Translations under genes and position numbers: made by a program | The notes under the pieces: model-generated | The model's input: the letters and a program-made list of their open reading frames with translations, nothing else | Databases searched by the model: none | Told to the model about the DNA's origin: nothing | Shown: positions 8,039 to 16,002 of the stretch, in pieces | How positions within the stretch are numbered: the stretch's first letter is position 1 | How the letters are laid out: each line of letters starts with the position of its first letter | Assembly: GCA_024643545.1 (NCBI GenBank) | Contig: JAHEMR010000009.1 | Span: 1 to 61,240 of the forward strand | Reading direction: 5' to 3' | DNA from: Crocinitomicaceae bacterium | GTDB lineage: Bacteria > Bacteroidota > Bacteroidia > Flavobacteriales_D > Crocinitomicaceae | Length of the DNA: 61,240 nt

Positions 8039-8069
8039 TTTGTATTAGAACAAATTGTATTTAAATTTG
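8039..8069 (+). promoter_or_regulatory. Promoter of the T9SS adhesin gene
   Basis: TTTG (8039-8042), 19 nt, then TAAATTTG (8062-8069): a full match to the Bacteroidota promoter pattern. The predicted transcription start falls about 20 nt before the ATG at 8095. Confidence 0.7.
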
Positions 8070-8094
8070 TCTTACATAAACAATTGTTAATCAG

Positions 8095-10932
8095 ATGATG
8101 AAGATTTTCGTTTTATTATTGTTTACACTGTTTTCAAATGCATTGACAGCTCAAATAACCAACCCTCCTGGTTATCCTCTACATTTGTATCAGCAATTTA
8201 ATGGTCAATATGACTATACGATTATTGGAAAAACTCATAACACATCTGACTGTTACACAAATCCCAATCCTTCAGCAAGCGCCTTACTTACTGCGTCTTC
8301 AGCTAGTTTGTCCTTGCCGCCGGGTCAAACCATTGTAGGCGCCTACCTTATTTGGGCTGGAGTAGGAACTGGTGCAGGTACTTCATTGTCACTTAATGGA
8401 ATTACTCAATTTCCAGATTCAATCCAAACGATTACCTTCTCTACAAATACTTATTTTTACAAGGCGATAAAAGATATAACGCCTTATGTACAGAGTCTAG
8501 GTAATGTTAATTACCAAGTAAGCAATTTAAATTATGCCTACAACTCACAGTATTCGTATGGTTATTTTCAAGGTTGGAACATTGTTGTCGTATTTTCGAA
8601 TCCGAATCTCCCCGCGAAACAAATTAATATTTATGATGGTTTTGTTACTAATTATTCGTTGCCCATTGTTTTGCCAATAACGAATTTATTGGTTTCGAGT
8701 ACTGCTGGTGCTAAATTTAGTTACATTGCATACGGCGGAAGTAATGTTATTTGGTTCCCCCCTCAATTCAATCAGCTTAATGGATTTCCCTTAAGTAATT
8801 CACAAAATCCATCCAATCATGGATTTAACAGCACTCATGTCAATGGTACAGGAAACACTAGTTATCAATTAGATGTCGACACCTACGATATTTCGGCTTT
8901 TATAAATGTCGGGGATACGGTTGCAAATTTTTTTACTAATTCGATTTGGGCTCCTTTTTTTTCCACCATCATCACTTCCATCCAATCCCAACTTCCCGAT
9001 GCAACGATTTCACTCGATAGCATTACTGGACAAGACATTTGTCAAAACCATGATTTAACGCTCGATTACACGGTGTACAATGTGAATGCCCTCGACACTT
9101 TAATGGCGGGCACACCAGTATCAGTTTTTGTCAATGATAGTATCTTGATTTCTACGGTAAACTTGCCATCGAACATTAATATCGGAGACAGTTTGTCTTT
9201 AAGTACTTTGGTGACGATTCCACCGGGAGTCTCAAATCCTTTTAATTTGAGCATGGTGGTCAATCAAAATAGTACCCAATTGGGTGTTGTGTATGAAAGT
9301 AACCTAACAAACAATGCATCGAATGATACGCTGATTCAGTTAATTGAGATTATCTATCCAGATTTTGGAACAATCGGTCCAATCTGTCAAGGAGTGAATT
9401 ATTCCTTGCCCACAACATCCTTGAATGGTATTGATGGAACATGGTCTCCTGCCTTCAACAACCAAGTTGGTGGAACGTACTTTTTCATGCCCGATGACAC
9501 TACGTGTAATCAACCCGTTCAGCTCAATGTCAGTATTGCGGGACTATCAACTCCTGTTTTTAATATCATCGATTCGATTTGTCAGGGCGGAAACTTGGTT
9601 TTCCCTTCAGTTACACAAAATGGCGTGCACGGAACATGGTCTCCTTTGTTAAATAACCAAAGTTCCACTGCCTATACCTTCACGCCTGATATTTGCACAC
9701 CGGCTTTGGGATGTCCAACCCCTGTAACGCATACGGTGAATATTATTCCATCAACCGTTCCGATATTTAGTTTACTCGATTCCATTTGCTTGAATGGACA
9801 ATTGACCTTCCCAACGGTTTCTGATAATGCTATTTCAGGAACGTGGTCACCCGCTTTTGACAACCAAAATAGTGCAAACTATACCTTTACGCCCGATGTG
9901 TCGAACCCCAACAACCAAAACTTTAGCTGTCTTGTTTCGACGCAACAAGATGTGGTGATTGTTCCTCCAACCACACCGAACTTTTCTTTTGTGAACAGTT
10001 TGTGTGCAGGTAGCGCCTTTACCTTGCCAGCGGTGAGCGACAATGGCATCTCAGGAATCTGGTCCGTGCCGTTCAATAATCAGGCAACTACAAATTACAC
10101 CTTTATTCCCGACTCAACAAGCATTTTGAGCAGTTGCGCACCAAGTGTCACTGAAAGCATTACGATCATTCCAACCCTTTCTCCAAGTTTTAACTTCGTA
10201 GATTCACTTTGTGAGGACGCTGTATTCAATTTTCCCGATGTCTCCATCGAGGGTATCACTGGAATTTGGACACCTACTTTCAACAACCAAGCCACACAAA
10301 ACTACACCTTCACCCCGAGTTCACTTGGGATTGTCAATACAAGTCAAGGTTTGCGTTGTCCACAGGTCGTGAATCAAATCATGACGATTCTGGCCAATCC
10401 AATTGCAGATTTCACGCCGCAATATTCAGTTTTGCCTCTGTACATGCCAACAACCATCTTGGAAAACAACTCTTCGAATGCCTACCATTTTATCTGGAAT
10501 TTTGGCGATGGAACCACCAACGACAGCATTTTCTCGCCCGAACACACCTTCCCTGAAGAAGCAGGGTCCTACTTGGTTAGCTTGCAAGTCAGTAACCAAA
10601 TCGGTTGCATGGATACCACTTCGCAAGTCATTGTCGTCGAACACGATCCGGTGGTCTTCATTCCAAATGCCTTTACACCCGACGACGACGACTTGAACAA
10701 TGAATTCACGGCCGTGTTCCCCGATAACATGAAGCTCGCGAGCTACGAAATGTATATTTACGACCGTTGGGGAGAACTCGTGTATTACAGCCAGGATCCA
10801 AAACAAGGTTGGGACGCTTCCCTCGCAGGCTTCGATGCGCCAGATGGTGTGTATTCGTATTTAGTGAAATACAAGGAGTTTGGGTACGTGAATAAATTCC
10901 AGGTGACTGGAAGTGTGGTGTTAATACGTTGA
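8095..10932 (+). CDS. Large secreted T9SS type B protein with five tandem repeats and a PKD domain
   Basis: A 945-residue surface or secreted protein. Layout: signal peptide (MMKIFVLLLF to LTAQ), an N-terminal beta-rich domain (about 25-300; the GAYLIWAGVG region resembles DUF3344-type domains, tentatively), an Ig-like linker, five repeats of about 70 residues, a PKD domain (FIWNFGDGTTNDSIFSPEHTF) and a C-terminal gliding-motility-type (CHU_C) domain with IPNAFTPDDDD, YDRWGELVY and PDGVYSYLVKY, the signal for T9SS type B export. No enzymatic motif is visible, so it is probably an adhesin or structural protein. The 3' part is clearly more GC-rich than the 5' part. It has its own promoter and no PorP/SprF gene beside it. 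Confidence 0.85.
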   Translation: MMKIFVLLLFTLFSNALTAQITNPPGYPLHLYQQFNGQYDYTIIGKTHNTSDCYTNPNPSASALLTASSASLSLPPGQTIVGAYLIWAGVGTGAGTSLSLNGITQFPDSIQTITFSTNTYFYKAIKDITPYVQSLGNVNYQVSNLNYAYNSQYSYGYFQGWNIVVVFSNPNLPAKQINIYDGFVTNYSLPIVLPITNLLVSSTAGAKFSYIAYGGSNVIWFPPQFNQLNGFPLSNSQNPSNHGFNSTHVNGTGNTSYQLDVDTYDISAFINVGDTVANFFTNSIWAPFFSTIITSIQSQLPDATISLDSITGQDICQNHDLTLDYTVYNVNALDTLMAGTPVSVFVNDSILISTVNLPSNINIGDSLSLSTLVTIPPGVSNPFNLSMVVNQNSTQLGVVYESNLTNNASNDTLIQLIEIIYPDFGTIGPICQGVNYSLPTTSLNGIDGTWSPAFNNQVGGTYFFMPDDTTCNQPVQLNVSIAGLSTPVFNIIDSICQGGNLVFPSVTQNGVHGTWSPLLNNQSSTAYTFTPDICTPALGCPTPVTHTVNIIPSTVPIFSLLDSICLNGQLTFPTVSDNAISGTWSPAFDNQNSANYTFTPDVSNPNNQNFSCLVSTQQDVVIVPPTTPNFSFVNSLCAGSAFTLPAVSDNGISGIWSVPFNNQATTNYTFIPDSTSILSSCAPSVTESITIIPTLSPSFNFVDSLCEDAVFNFPDVSIEGITGIWTPTFNNQATQNYTFTPSSLGIVNTSQGLRCPQVVNQIMTILANPIADFTPQYSVLPLYMPTTILENNSSNAYHFIWNFGDGTTNDSIFSPEHTFPEEAGSYLVSLQVSNQIGCMDTTSQVIVVEHDPVVFIPNAFTPDDDDLNNEFTAVFPDNMKLASYEMYIYDRWGELVYYSQDPKQGWDASLAGFDAPDGVYSYLVKYKEFGYVNKFQVTGSVVLIR
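9361..10395 (+). repeat. Five tandem repeats of about 70 residues
   Basis: Within the T9SS adhesin, units start near 9361, 9549, 9756, 9973 and 10179. Each has the pattern (D/N)S(I/L)C, then a proline-containing strand, G(T/I)W(S/T)P, FNNQ, YTFxPD and a short variable tail. The first unit is the most divergent. The pattern suggests Ig-like beta-sandwich modules. Confidence 0.85.
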
Positions 10933-10993
10933 TTTATTGTCGCAACAGTGCAACTGCTGCGTAACGAGTGCAACTATTGTTTAAACAGGTGCG

Positions 10994-11011
10994 TTATTAC
11001 CCCGGTAATAA
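10994..11011. promoter_or_regulatory. Perfect inverted repeat before the PorT-like gene
   Basis: TTATTACC, CC, GGTAATAA: eight paired bases around a 2-nt centre, 31 nt before the ATG at 11042. The centre is too short for a good RNA hairpin, so a protein-binding operator is more likely than a terminator. Confidence 0.45.
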
Positions 11012-11041
11012 GACCAATACACACATTTAACCTAAAAATTG

Positions 11042-11710
11042 ATGAAAAAACGCGCATTTTATTTCCTGACTTTTCTTTCATTTCTTTCTTTCGGTCAAGG
11101 AAAGGTGGACCTAAGCAAGTTCCAAGTTGGACTCAGTGTTTCTCCCGATTATAGTTACATCTCAATAGCGAGTCTTTATGAAATACCAAAAGCAGGATTG
11201 ACCACTGGAATCAATGCCGTTTATCAGTTCAATAAGCGCGTAGGTTTAGAAATGGGTTTACATTATTCGAACAAGGGATTCCAAACAAAAATGATGGATT
11301 TAGTTTTTATTCAACCAAATCCCACATCTCCAACACAGGCAAAATATATTTATAACTATAACTTTTTGGACATCCCACTTAAAGTGCATTTTTCCATTGG
11401 AAACAAAAAGACACGATTCTTTACAAGTGCTGGAATAGCCACGAATGTATTTCTGAAAGAGACATCAACAAGCATTTATGTTTACCCAGATCATACAGAT
11501 AAAAAAATAATTTATCCAACCGAACATTACTTGAGGAAAGTAAATTTATCACCTAGTCTTAGTTTTGGAATGGATTACACATTCGATGATAATTCACACC
11601 TCCGAATTGAACCGACATTTCGTTGCGCCATGTTCAAAATGGTTGATTTGGAATCGTCAGGGAATTTGTTCAGTGCAGGATTGAATATTTCTTATTTCTT
11701 CGGGAAATAA
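11042..11710 (+). CDS. PorT-like outer-membrane beta-barrel protein
   Basis: A 222-residue protein with a signal peptide ending near SFGQ, followed by alternating amphipathic strands typical of the small Bacteroidota barrel family (outer membrane beta-barrel, PorT-like): GLTTGINAVYQFNKRVGLEMGLHYSNKG, FLDIPLKVHF, FFTSAGIATNVFL and a terminal aromatic strand ending ISYFFGK. Its role is unknown. I start it at the ATG at 11042 rather than the TTG 3 nt earlier. A perfect inverted repeat lies upstream, and an imperfect hairpin follows. Confidence 0.75.
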   Translation: MKKRAFYFLTFLSFLSFGQGKVDLSKFQVGLSVSPDYSYISIASLYEIPKAGLTTGINAVYQFNKRVGLEMGLHYSNKGFQTKMMDLVFIQPNPTSPTQAKYIYNYNFLDIPLKVHFSIGNKKTRFFTSAGIATNVFLKETSTSIYVYPDHTDKKIIYPTEHYLRKVNLSPSLSFGMDYTFDDNSHLRIEPTFRCAMFKMVDLESSGNLFSAGLNISYFFGK

Positions 11711-11745
11711 AACGAATCGCTTGTATTTTTAGTGTAGTACCGTAG

Positions 11746-11790
11746 AATTGAAAATCCACATGTGCATTTTGTGGAATAAATTTTCAAATT
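11746..11790 (+). terminator. Long imperfect hairpin between the PorT-like and VWA genes
   Basis: AATTGAAAAT-CCACA pairs with TGTGG-(6 nt)-TTTTCAAATT around a 9-nt loop; the first base of the right arm and some flanking bases are unpaired. A run of seven or more T begins about 10 nt later. It could terminate the upstream gene, but the T-run is not adjacent. Confidence 0.35.
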
Positions 11791-11846
11791 CCCTGAACTT
11801 TTTTTAATCATCGTTGTACCGGACAAAAAAACAAAGATCCGAACAC

Positions 11847-12959
11847 ATGAAAAAAGTCTTTATTTCCCTCGTACTTCTTTTTAGTGCTGGCATGAGTCAA
11901 GCACAAACCACTGCACGAAAAATCCAATTAGTGATTTTGTTTGATACCTCCAATAGCATGGATGGATTGATCAATCAGGCAAAATCGCGCATTTGGGCGA
12001 TAGTCAATGAGGCAAGTGGATTGCAGTACCAAGGACAAACGCCAACCCTTGAAATTGCGATGTACGATTATGGCAATGCGCAGCTAAGCGCGGAAAGTAA
12101 TTTTATCCGTCAACAGTTGCCCTTCACCAGCGATTTAGATTTGGTTTCTGAAAAACTTTTTGGTTTGCGCACGAACGGTGGATCAGAATTCTGCGGTGCG
12201 GTGATTCAAACCTCGTTGCAGCAATTGAATTGGTCAAATGATCCAGCGGACCTCAAAATGATCTACATCGCAGGTAACGAACCGTTTACTCAAGGACCAG
12301 TGAATTACAAGGATGCTTGTCAATTGGCAAAGACAAAAAATGTATTCGTCAATACGATTTACTGTGGAGCGATGGATCAAGGAATTCGTGAGAATTGGAA
12401 GGATGGCGCAACTTGTTCACGTGGCGATTATTTTAACATCAATTCCAACGATCAAATCGTTGTGATTCAAACGCCATACGATGAGCAAATCAACCAATTG
12501 AACATCCAATTGAATCAAACATACATTTCCTATGGCAGTCTAGGAAAGGAAAACCGCATGAAGCAAAAACGCGAAGATGATAATGCCTTATTGCAAGGTG
12601 CCGCAGTTTCCTCTGAACGCGCCTTAGTGAAATCGAAATCGGTCTACTCCAATGTTAGTTGGGACATGGTAGACGCTGCGAAAATGGATTCCACGATCGT
12701 TGGGAAATTAAACGACGAAGAATTACCCGACGAACTCAAAGGAAAATCCACGGAGGAAAAAGAAGCGTATATCAAACAGAAAAGTGAAGAACGAGCGAAA
12801 ATTCAAGGAGAAATTGGTCAACTTGGAAAGAAACGTGAACAATTTATTCAAGAAGAAAAGACAAAACAAGCTGGACAATCTGCGCAAGCAAAAGACGATT
12901 TCGGAACGGCAGTTTCCAAAAGTTTGAAAGAGAAGGCTGTATTAAATGGATTTAATTAA
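11847..12959 (+). CDS. Secreted VWA-domain protein
   Basis: A 370-residue exported protein with a von Willebrand factor A domain. The signal peptide (MKKVFISLVLLFSAGMSQAQ) supports the ATG at 11847 over one 33 nt upstream. The metal-ion-dependent adhesion site begins D33-x-S35-x-S37 in LFDTSNSMDG; a later glycine-serine loop (RTNGGSEFCG) could supply the threonine. The last 130 residues are highly charged and helical (SEERAKIQGEIGQLGKKRE), ending in a Lys/Gln-rich tail. No enzyme domain is seen. It probably binds a surface or periplasmic partner. Confidence 0.82.
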   Translation: MKKVFISLVLLFSAGMSQAQTTARKIQLVILFDTSNSMDGLINQAKSRIWAIVNEASGLQYQGQTPTLEIAMYDYGNAQLSAESNFIRQQLPFTSDLDLVSEKLFGLRTNGGSEFCGAVIQTSLQQLNWSNDPADLKMIYIAGNEPFTQGPVNYKDACQLAKTKNVFVNTIYCGAMDQGIRENWKDGATCSRGDYFNINSNDQIVVIQTPYDEQINQLNIQLNQTYISYGSLGKENRMKQKREDDNALLQGAAVSSERALVKSKSVYSNVSWDMVDAAKMDSTIVGKLNDEELPDELKGKSTEEKEAYIKQKSEERAKIQGEIGQLGKKREQFIQEEKTKQAGQSAQAKDDFGTAVSKSLKEKAVLNGFN

Positions 12960-12980
12960 GGCGTCGAATCAATTGATTGT

Positions 12981-12988
12981 TATTTTTG
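12981..12988 (+). promoter_or_regulatory. -7 box of the ZIP transporter gene
   Basis: TATTTTTG matches TAnnTTTG and ends 15 nt before the ATG at 13003. No TTTG lies at the ideal distance upstream. Confidence 0.5.
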
Positions 12989-13002
12989 TGTAACAATCGG
13001 CT

Positions 13003-13827
13003 ATGAAAGAACTCGAACATTACTTCCAACACATTGATCCAGTTTTTGCAGCATTTTTAGCAACAACCTTTACCTGGTTGGTAACCGCGGCTGGAGCTTC
13101 CCTTGTATTTTTCTTCAAAAACATGCACCGTGGACTCCTCGATGGCATGCTCGGATTTACCGGTGGTGTCATGGTAGCAGCGAGTTTTTGGTCCTTGTTG
13201 TTGCCGTCGATTGAACTTTCTGAACGACTGTATCCCAGTATGTCGTGGATGCCGGCAGCCGTTGGATTCTTAGTTGGAGCTTTGTTTCTGTTCTTTTTGG
13301 ACAAAAAACTTCCACACTTACACATCAACTTTAAGGAGGAAGAGTCCGAAGGAGTTAAAACGCAATTACACAAAACAACCTTGTTGGTACTTGCCATCAC
13401 TTTGCATAACATTCCAGAAGGATTAGCAGTCGGTGTACTTTTCGGTGCTGCAGCGCACGGAATGGAAGGAGCAACCATCGCTGGGGCAATTGCATTAGCC
13501 ATCGGAATTGGGATTCAAAATTTCCCGGAAGGATTTGCGGTTGCAATGCCATTAAGAAGGGCAGGAGCGAGTCGTTTCAAGAGTTTCATGTATGGACAAC
13601 TTTCCGCGATTGTCGAACCAATTGCTGGTGTTATTGGTGCGATTGCTGTTATCTACATGGAACCTATTTTACCGTTCGCGTTGTCCTTTGCTGCGGGAGC
13701 GATGATTTTCGTGGTGGTGGAAGAAGTAATTCCGGAAACCCAAAGGGACAAGTACACCGATGTCGCCGTTCTAGGATTTATCGGTGGCTTCCTCGTGATG
13801 ATGATTTTGGATGTGGCCTTGGGCTAA
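13003..13827 (+). CDS. ZIP-family divalent metal transporter
   Basis: Inner-membrane importer or exporter of zinc or related divalent metals, ZIP family, GufA/ZupT-like. The 274 residues form about eight membrane helices. The two transport-site signatures are clear: H135-N136-xP-E139-G in ITLHNIPEGLAVG, and Q172-N173-xP-E176-G in IQNFPEGFAV. A loop with HLHIN and an acidic stretch near 105-117 may bind metal. Metal specificity cannot be read from sequence. Its stop lies 3 nt from the convergent toxin gene stop. Confidence 0.9.
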   Translation: MKELEHYFQHIDPVFAAFLATTFTWLVTAAGASLVFFFKNMHRGLLDGMLGFTGGVMVAASFWSLLLPSIELSERLYPSMSWMPAAVGFLVGALFLFFLDKKLPHLHINFKEEESEGVKTQLHKTTLLVLAITLHNIPEGLAVGVLFGAAAHGMEGATIAGAIALAIGIGIQNFPEGFAVAMPLRRAGASRFKSFMYGQLSAIVEPIAGVIGAIAVIYMEPILPFALSFAAGAMIFVVVEEVIPETQRDKYTDVAVLGFIGGFLVMMILDVALG

Positions 13828-13830
13828 ATC

Positions 13831-14163
13831 TTAATACGTCAAGATTTCATTCAAATACTTTTTTAGCAACTGAACATCCTTATCTTCGATGGTACCGATG
13901 CGCTTGGTCAAGCGGTCCTTTGAAATGGATCGAATGTGATGCGTTAGAATTTCAGAAGCAGTAGTGAGTCCGTTTTCTGTTGTGGGATGAAGCACGATGT
14001 CTCCTTTGTATTCTTTAATTTTCGTGGTAAGTGGACAGCAAATAACCGTATTCAAATGCGTGTTTAGTAAATTGCCACTGATGATGACAACCGGTCTCAT
14101 TCCTGCTTGTTCGCTTCCTTTAACTGGATTCAAATTCGCAAACCAAAGTTCTCCCTGTTTCAT
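13831..14163 (-). CDS. PemK/MazF-type toxin
   Basis: A 110-residue mRNA interferase of the MazF/PemK fold, probably cutting single-stranded RNA when free of its antitoxin. The family opening KQGELWFANLNPVKGSEQAGMRPVVIIS has the conserved E/R positions, and VICCPLTT supplies the catalytic-loop threonine. Its start overlaps the antitoxin stop by 4 nt (ATGA), the usual toxin-antitoxin coupling. It is full length with no visible defect, so probably active. Confidence 0.9.
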   Translation of the reverse strand: MKQGELWFANLNPVKGSEQAGMRPVVIISGNLLNTHLNTVICCPLTTKIKEYKGDIVLHPTTENGLTTASEILTHHIRSISKDRLTKRIGTIEDKDVQLLKKYLNEILTY

Positions 14164-14405
14164 AGTGATTCAGGATCCTTAAGTTGCTTGTGGTATTCAG
14201 CCATTCCTTCTTCGGCGATTTGAAAAAGATTGGTATCCTCGCTCATTTCTTTATATGAACGAACATAGGCCGCTTTATTCAATTCTTCCAAGTAAAGAGT
14301 GAGTGCCTTTTCGATGAGTTTATTTTTAGGAATGCCGAATTCCTTCGATTTATCCTGCAATTGCTGCAAGAGACTTTCTGGAAGTGAACTTGTAAATGTT
14401 GTCAT
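14160..14405 (-). CDS. Ribbon-helix-helix antitoxin
   Basis: An 81-residue antitoxin for the downstream MazF-type toxin. The N-terminus TTFTSSLPESLLQQLQDKSKEFGIPKNKLIEKAL reads as a ribbon-helix-helix DNA-binding domain rather than a MazE swapped-hairpin fold; the acidic C-terminal part would wrap the toxin. A 9-bp perfect inverted repeat starts 2 nt upstream of its ATG and is the obvious autoregulatory operator. Confidence 0.85.
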   Translation of the reverse strand: MTTFTSSLPESLLQQLQDKSKEFGIPKNKLIEKALTLYLEELNKAAYVRSYKEMSEDTNLFQIAEEGMAEYHKQLKDPESL

Positions 14406-14407
14406 TA

Positions 14408-14430
14408 TATATTTATAAAAGATAAATATA
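14408..14430. promoter_or_regulatory. Operator-like palindrome of the toxin-antitoxin pair
   Basis: TATATTTAT, 5 nt, ATAAATATA: nine perfectly paired bases directly before the antitoxin start. The position suits repression by the ribbon-helix-helix antitoxin. Confidence 0.6.
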
Positions 14431-14450
14431 ATGAATAATTTTCGGAAAAC

Positions 14451-14482
14451 AAAAAAGCCCTAACGATGCTGTCAGGGCTTTT
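14451..14482 (-). terminator. Terminator of the phosphohexomutase gene
   Basis: On the minus strand AAAAGCCCT pairs with AGGGCTTTT (9 bp, 12-nt loop) and runs into T6. It lies 22 nt beyond the stop at 14505 and insulates the toxin-antitoxin operon. Confidence 0.8.
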
Positions 14483-14504
14483 AAGAATGTGAACGTTTGT
14501 TATT

Positions 14505-15914
14505 TTATCGACAAATGGTTTCTTCCGTCGCTTTCAGAATTTCACGTACTTCTTCTAAAGTCGGTGCTTCTGCATACGTACGAAGAACAGGCTCCGTTCC
14601 AGAAGGACGAATCATGACCCAACGTTTGTCGTCGAAGAAATACTTGAATCCATCGATGGTTTTTAAGTCAGCGACTTGGTATTTTCCAAACGAAGTATAG
14701 TTATTCGCTTTGCAATTCGCGATGATTTTTTGCTTTAAGTCCTCGGTGATGTGAAGGTCGTTGCGTTCAAATTTAAAGGGACCAACGATTTCATAGACTT
14801 CATCAATTAACTCATCCAGTGACTTTCCGGATTTCGCCATGAATTCCCAGATGATTAATCCCATCCAAATGCCATCGCGCTCTGGAATGTGTCCTTTCAC
14901 GGCAATTCCTCCGGACTCTTCTCCGCCAAGCAGGACATCGTCCTTGATCATGATGGATGCAATTTCTTTAAATCCGATTTTCGTGGTTTGAATTTCCAAT
15001 CCGTAATGCGCACATAATTTCTCCACACGTGGTGTCACACTGAAAGCAATGACTACTTTTCCAGTCATTTGCTTGTATTTGACCATGTAATGGATCAACA
15101 AAAGAATGATGTGGTGAGAGTCGATGAATTCTCCTTTTCCATTGTAGAGTCCAATTCGGTCGGCATCGCCATCCGTTGCTAAAGCACAAGAAACTGTTCC
15201 GTCTGCTTTGATGAACGCTTCTAATTCTTGAAGGTTTTTCGCAATCGGTTCTGGTGCTTGTCCGCGGAAAGATGGATTATGGTCGCAATGCAATAATTGT
15301 GTTTTCGGTAAAATCAAAGGCATCACTCGTTGACCAGCGCCATACATGGCATCATACACGAGATTCAAACCAGAATTTGAAATTGCGTCAAGGTCAAAGT
15401 TCTTTTTCACGTGATCCACGTAGCGCGTTTCGATATCTACGATTTCTATTTTTCCAGCTTCAATCGCTGCATCAATGTTCACGGATTTATAATCGATGGT
15501 ACATACATCTGGAATGATGTCTTCCACTTCTTGCACTTTCTCAGGTTCTAATGGTCCACCAAAAAATGCTTTCAACTTGAATCCGTTGTAAGAAGGTGGA
15601 TTGTGACTTGCTGTCAAGATGATTCCGACTTCGCATTGAAATTGAAACGCTGCGAGTGATATCATCGGAGTGGAAACGAATCCACGTGACATGCGAACTG
15701 AAATTCCTTGCGCAACGAGTACTTTTACGGCTGTTTCCATGAACAATTCTCCTGCAAAACGACAGTCGTGTCCAACGATTACGGAAGGATTCTCGTAGTT
15801 ATTTTTTAACCAGATTCCGGTTGCCTCGGTTACGCGAGCGACGTTTTCTACGGTAAAGTCATCTGCAATGATGGCTCTCCATCCGTCCGTTCCAAATTTT
15901 ATTTTCTGTGCCAA
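14505..15914 (-). CDS. Phosphoglucomutase/phosphomannomutase family protein
   Basis: Converts hexose 1-phosphate and 6-phosphate forms, feeding cell-envelope sugars. The catalytic phosphoserine motif TASHNPPSYNG, the metal loop DGDADRIG, the sugar-binding GGEESGG and the phosphate-binding RPSGTEPVLRTYAEA loop are all present. I start it at a TTG (15914: LAQKIKFGTDGW), giving 469 residues, the family length. The ATG at 16034 would lie inside the aminotransferase gene and upstream of the TATCTTTG promoter box at 15935-15942. Substrate preference (glucose or mannose) cannot be decided by eye. Confidence 0.9.
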   Translation of the reverse strand: MAQKIKFGTDGWRAIIADDFTVENVARVTEATGIWLKNNYENPSVIVGHDCRFAGELFMETAVKVLVAQGISVRMSRGFVSTPMISLAAFQFQCEVGIILTASHNPPSYNGFKLKAFFGGPLEPEKVQEVEDIIPDVCTIDYKSVNIDAAIEAGKIEIVDIETRYVDHVKKNFDLDAISNSGLNLVYDAMYGAGQRVMPLILPKTQLLHCDHNPSFRGQAPEPIAKNLQELEAFIKADGTVSCALATDGDADRIGLYNGKGEFIDSHHIILLLIHYMVKYKQMTGKVVIAFSVTPRVEKLCAHYGLEIQTTKIGFKEIASIMIKDDVLLGGEESGGIAVKGHIPERDGIWMGLIIWEFMAKSGKSLDELIDEVYEIVGPFKFERNDLHITEDLKQKIIANCKANNYTSFGKYQVADLKTIDGFKYFFDDKRWVMIRPSGTEPVLRTYAEAPTLEEVREILKATEETICR

Positions 15915-15934
15915 ATTGATTGATTTTAATGAGG

Positions 15935-15942
15935 CAAAGATA
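15935..15942 (-). promoter_or_regulatory. -7 box of the phosphohexomutase gene
   Basis: TATCTTTG on the minus strand, 20 nt before the TTG start. The same CTATCTTTGC core precedes the aminotransferase gene (17304-17311). Its position argues for the TTG start. Confidence 0.55.
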
Positions 15943-16002
15943 GGGAAATTAGCAGGAAAAATCTGGGGGAAGATTGAGATTAATAAACGACCCCTAACTT
16001 TT

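Noticed and set aside
10426..10806. A 126-residue antisense frame in the T9SS adhesin
   Set aside because: It mirrors the GC-rich 3' part of a clear gene, has no promoter box or recognisable domain, and its codons follow the sense strand.
13020..13502. A 160-residue antisense frame in the ZIP transporter gene
   Set aside because: Opposite to a well-supported membrane protein. The Ala/Pro/Asn-rich composition is the mirror of hydrophobic codons.
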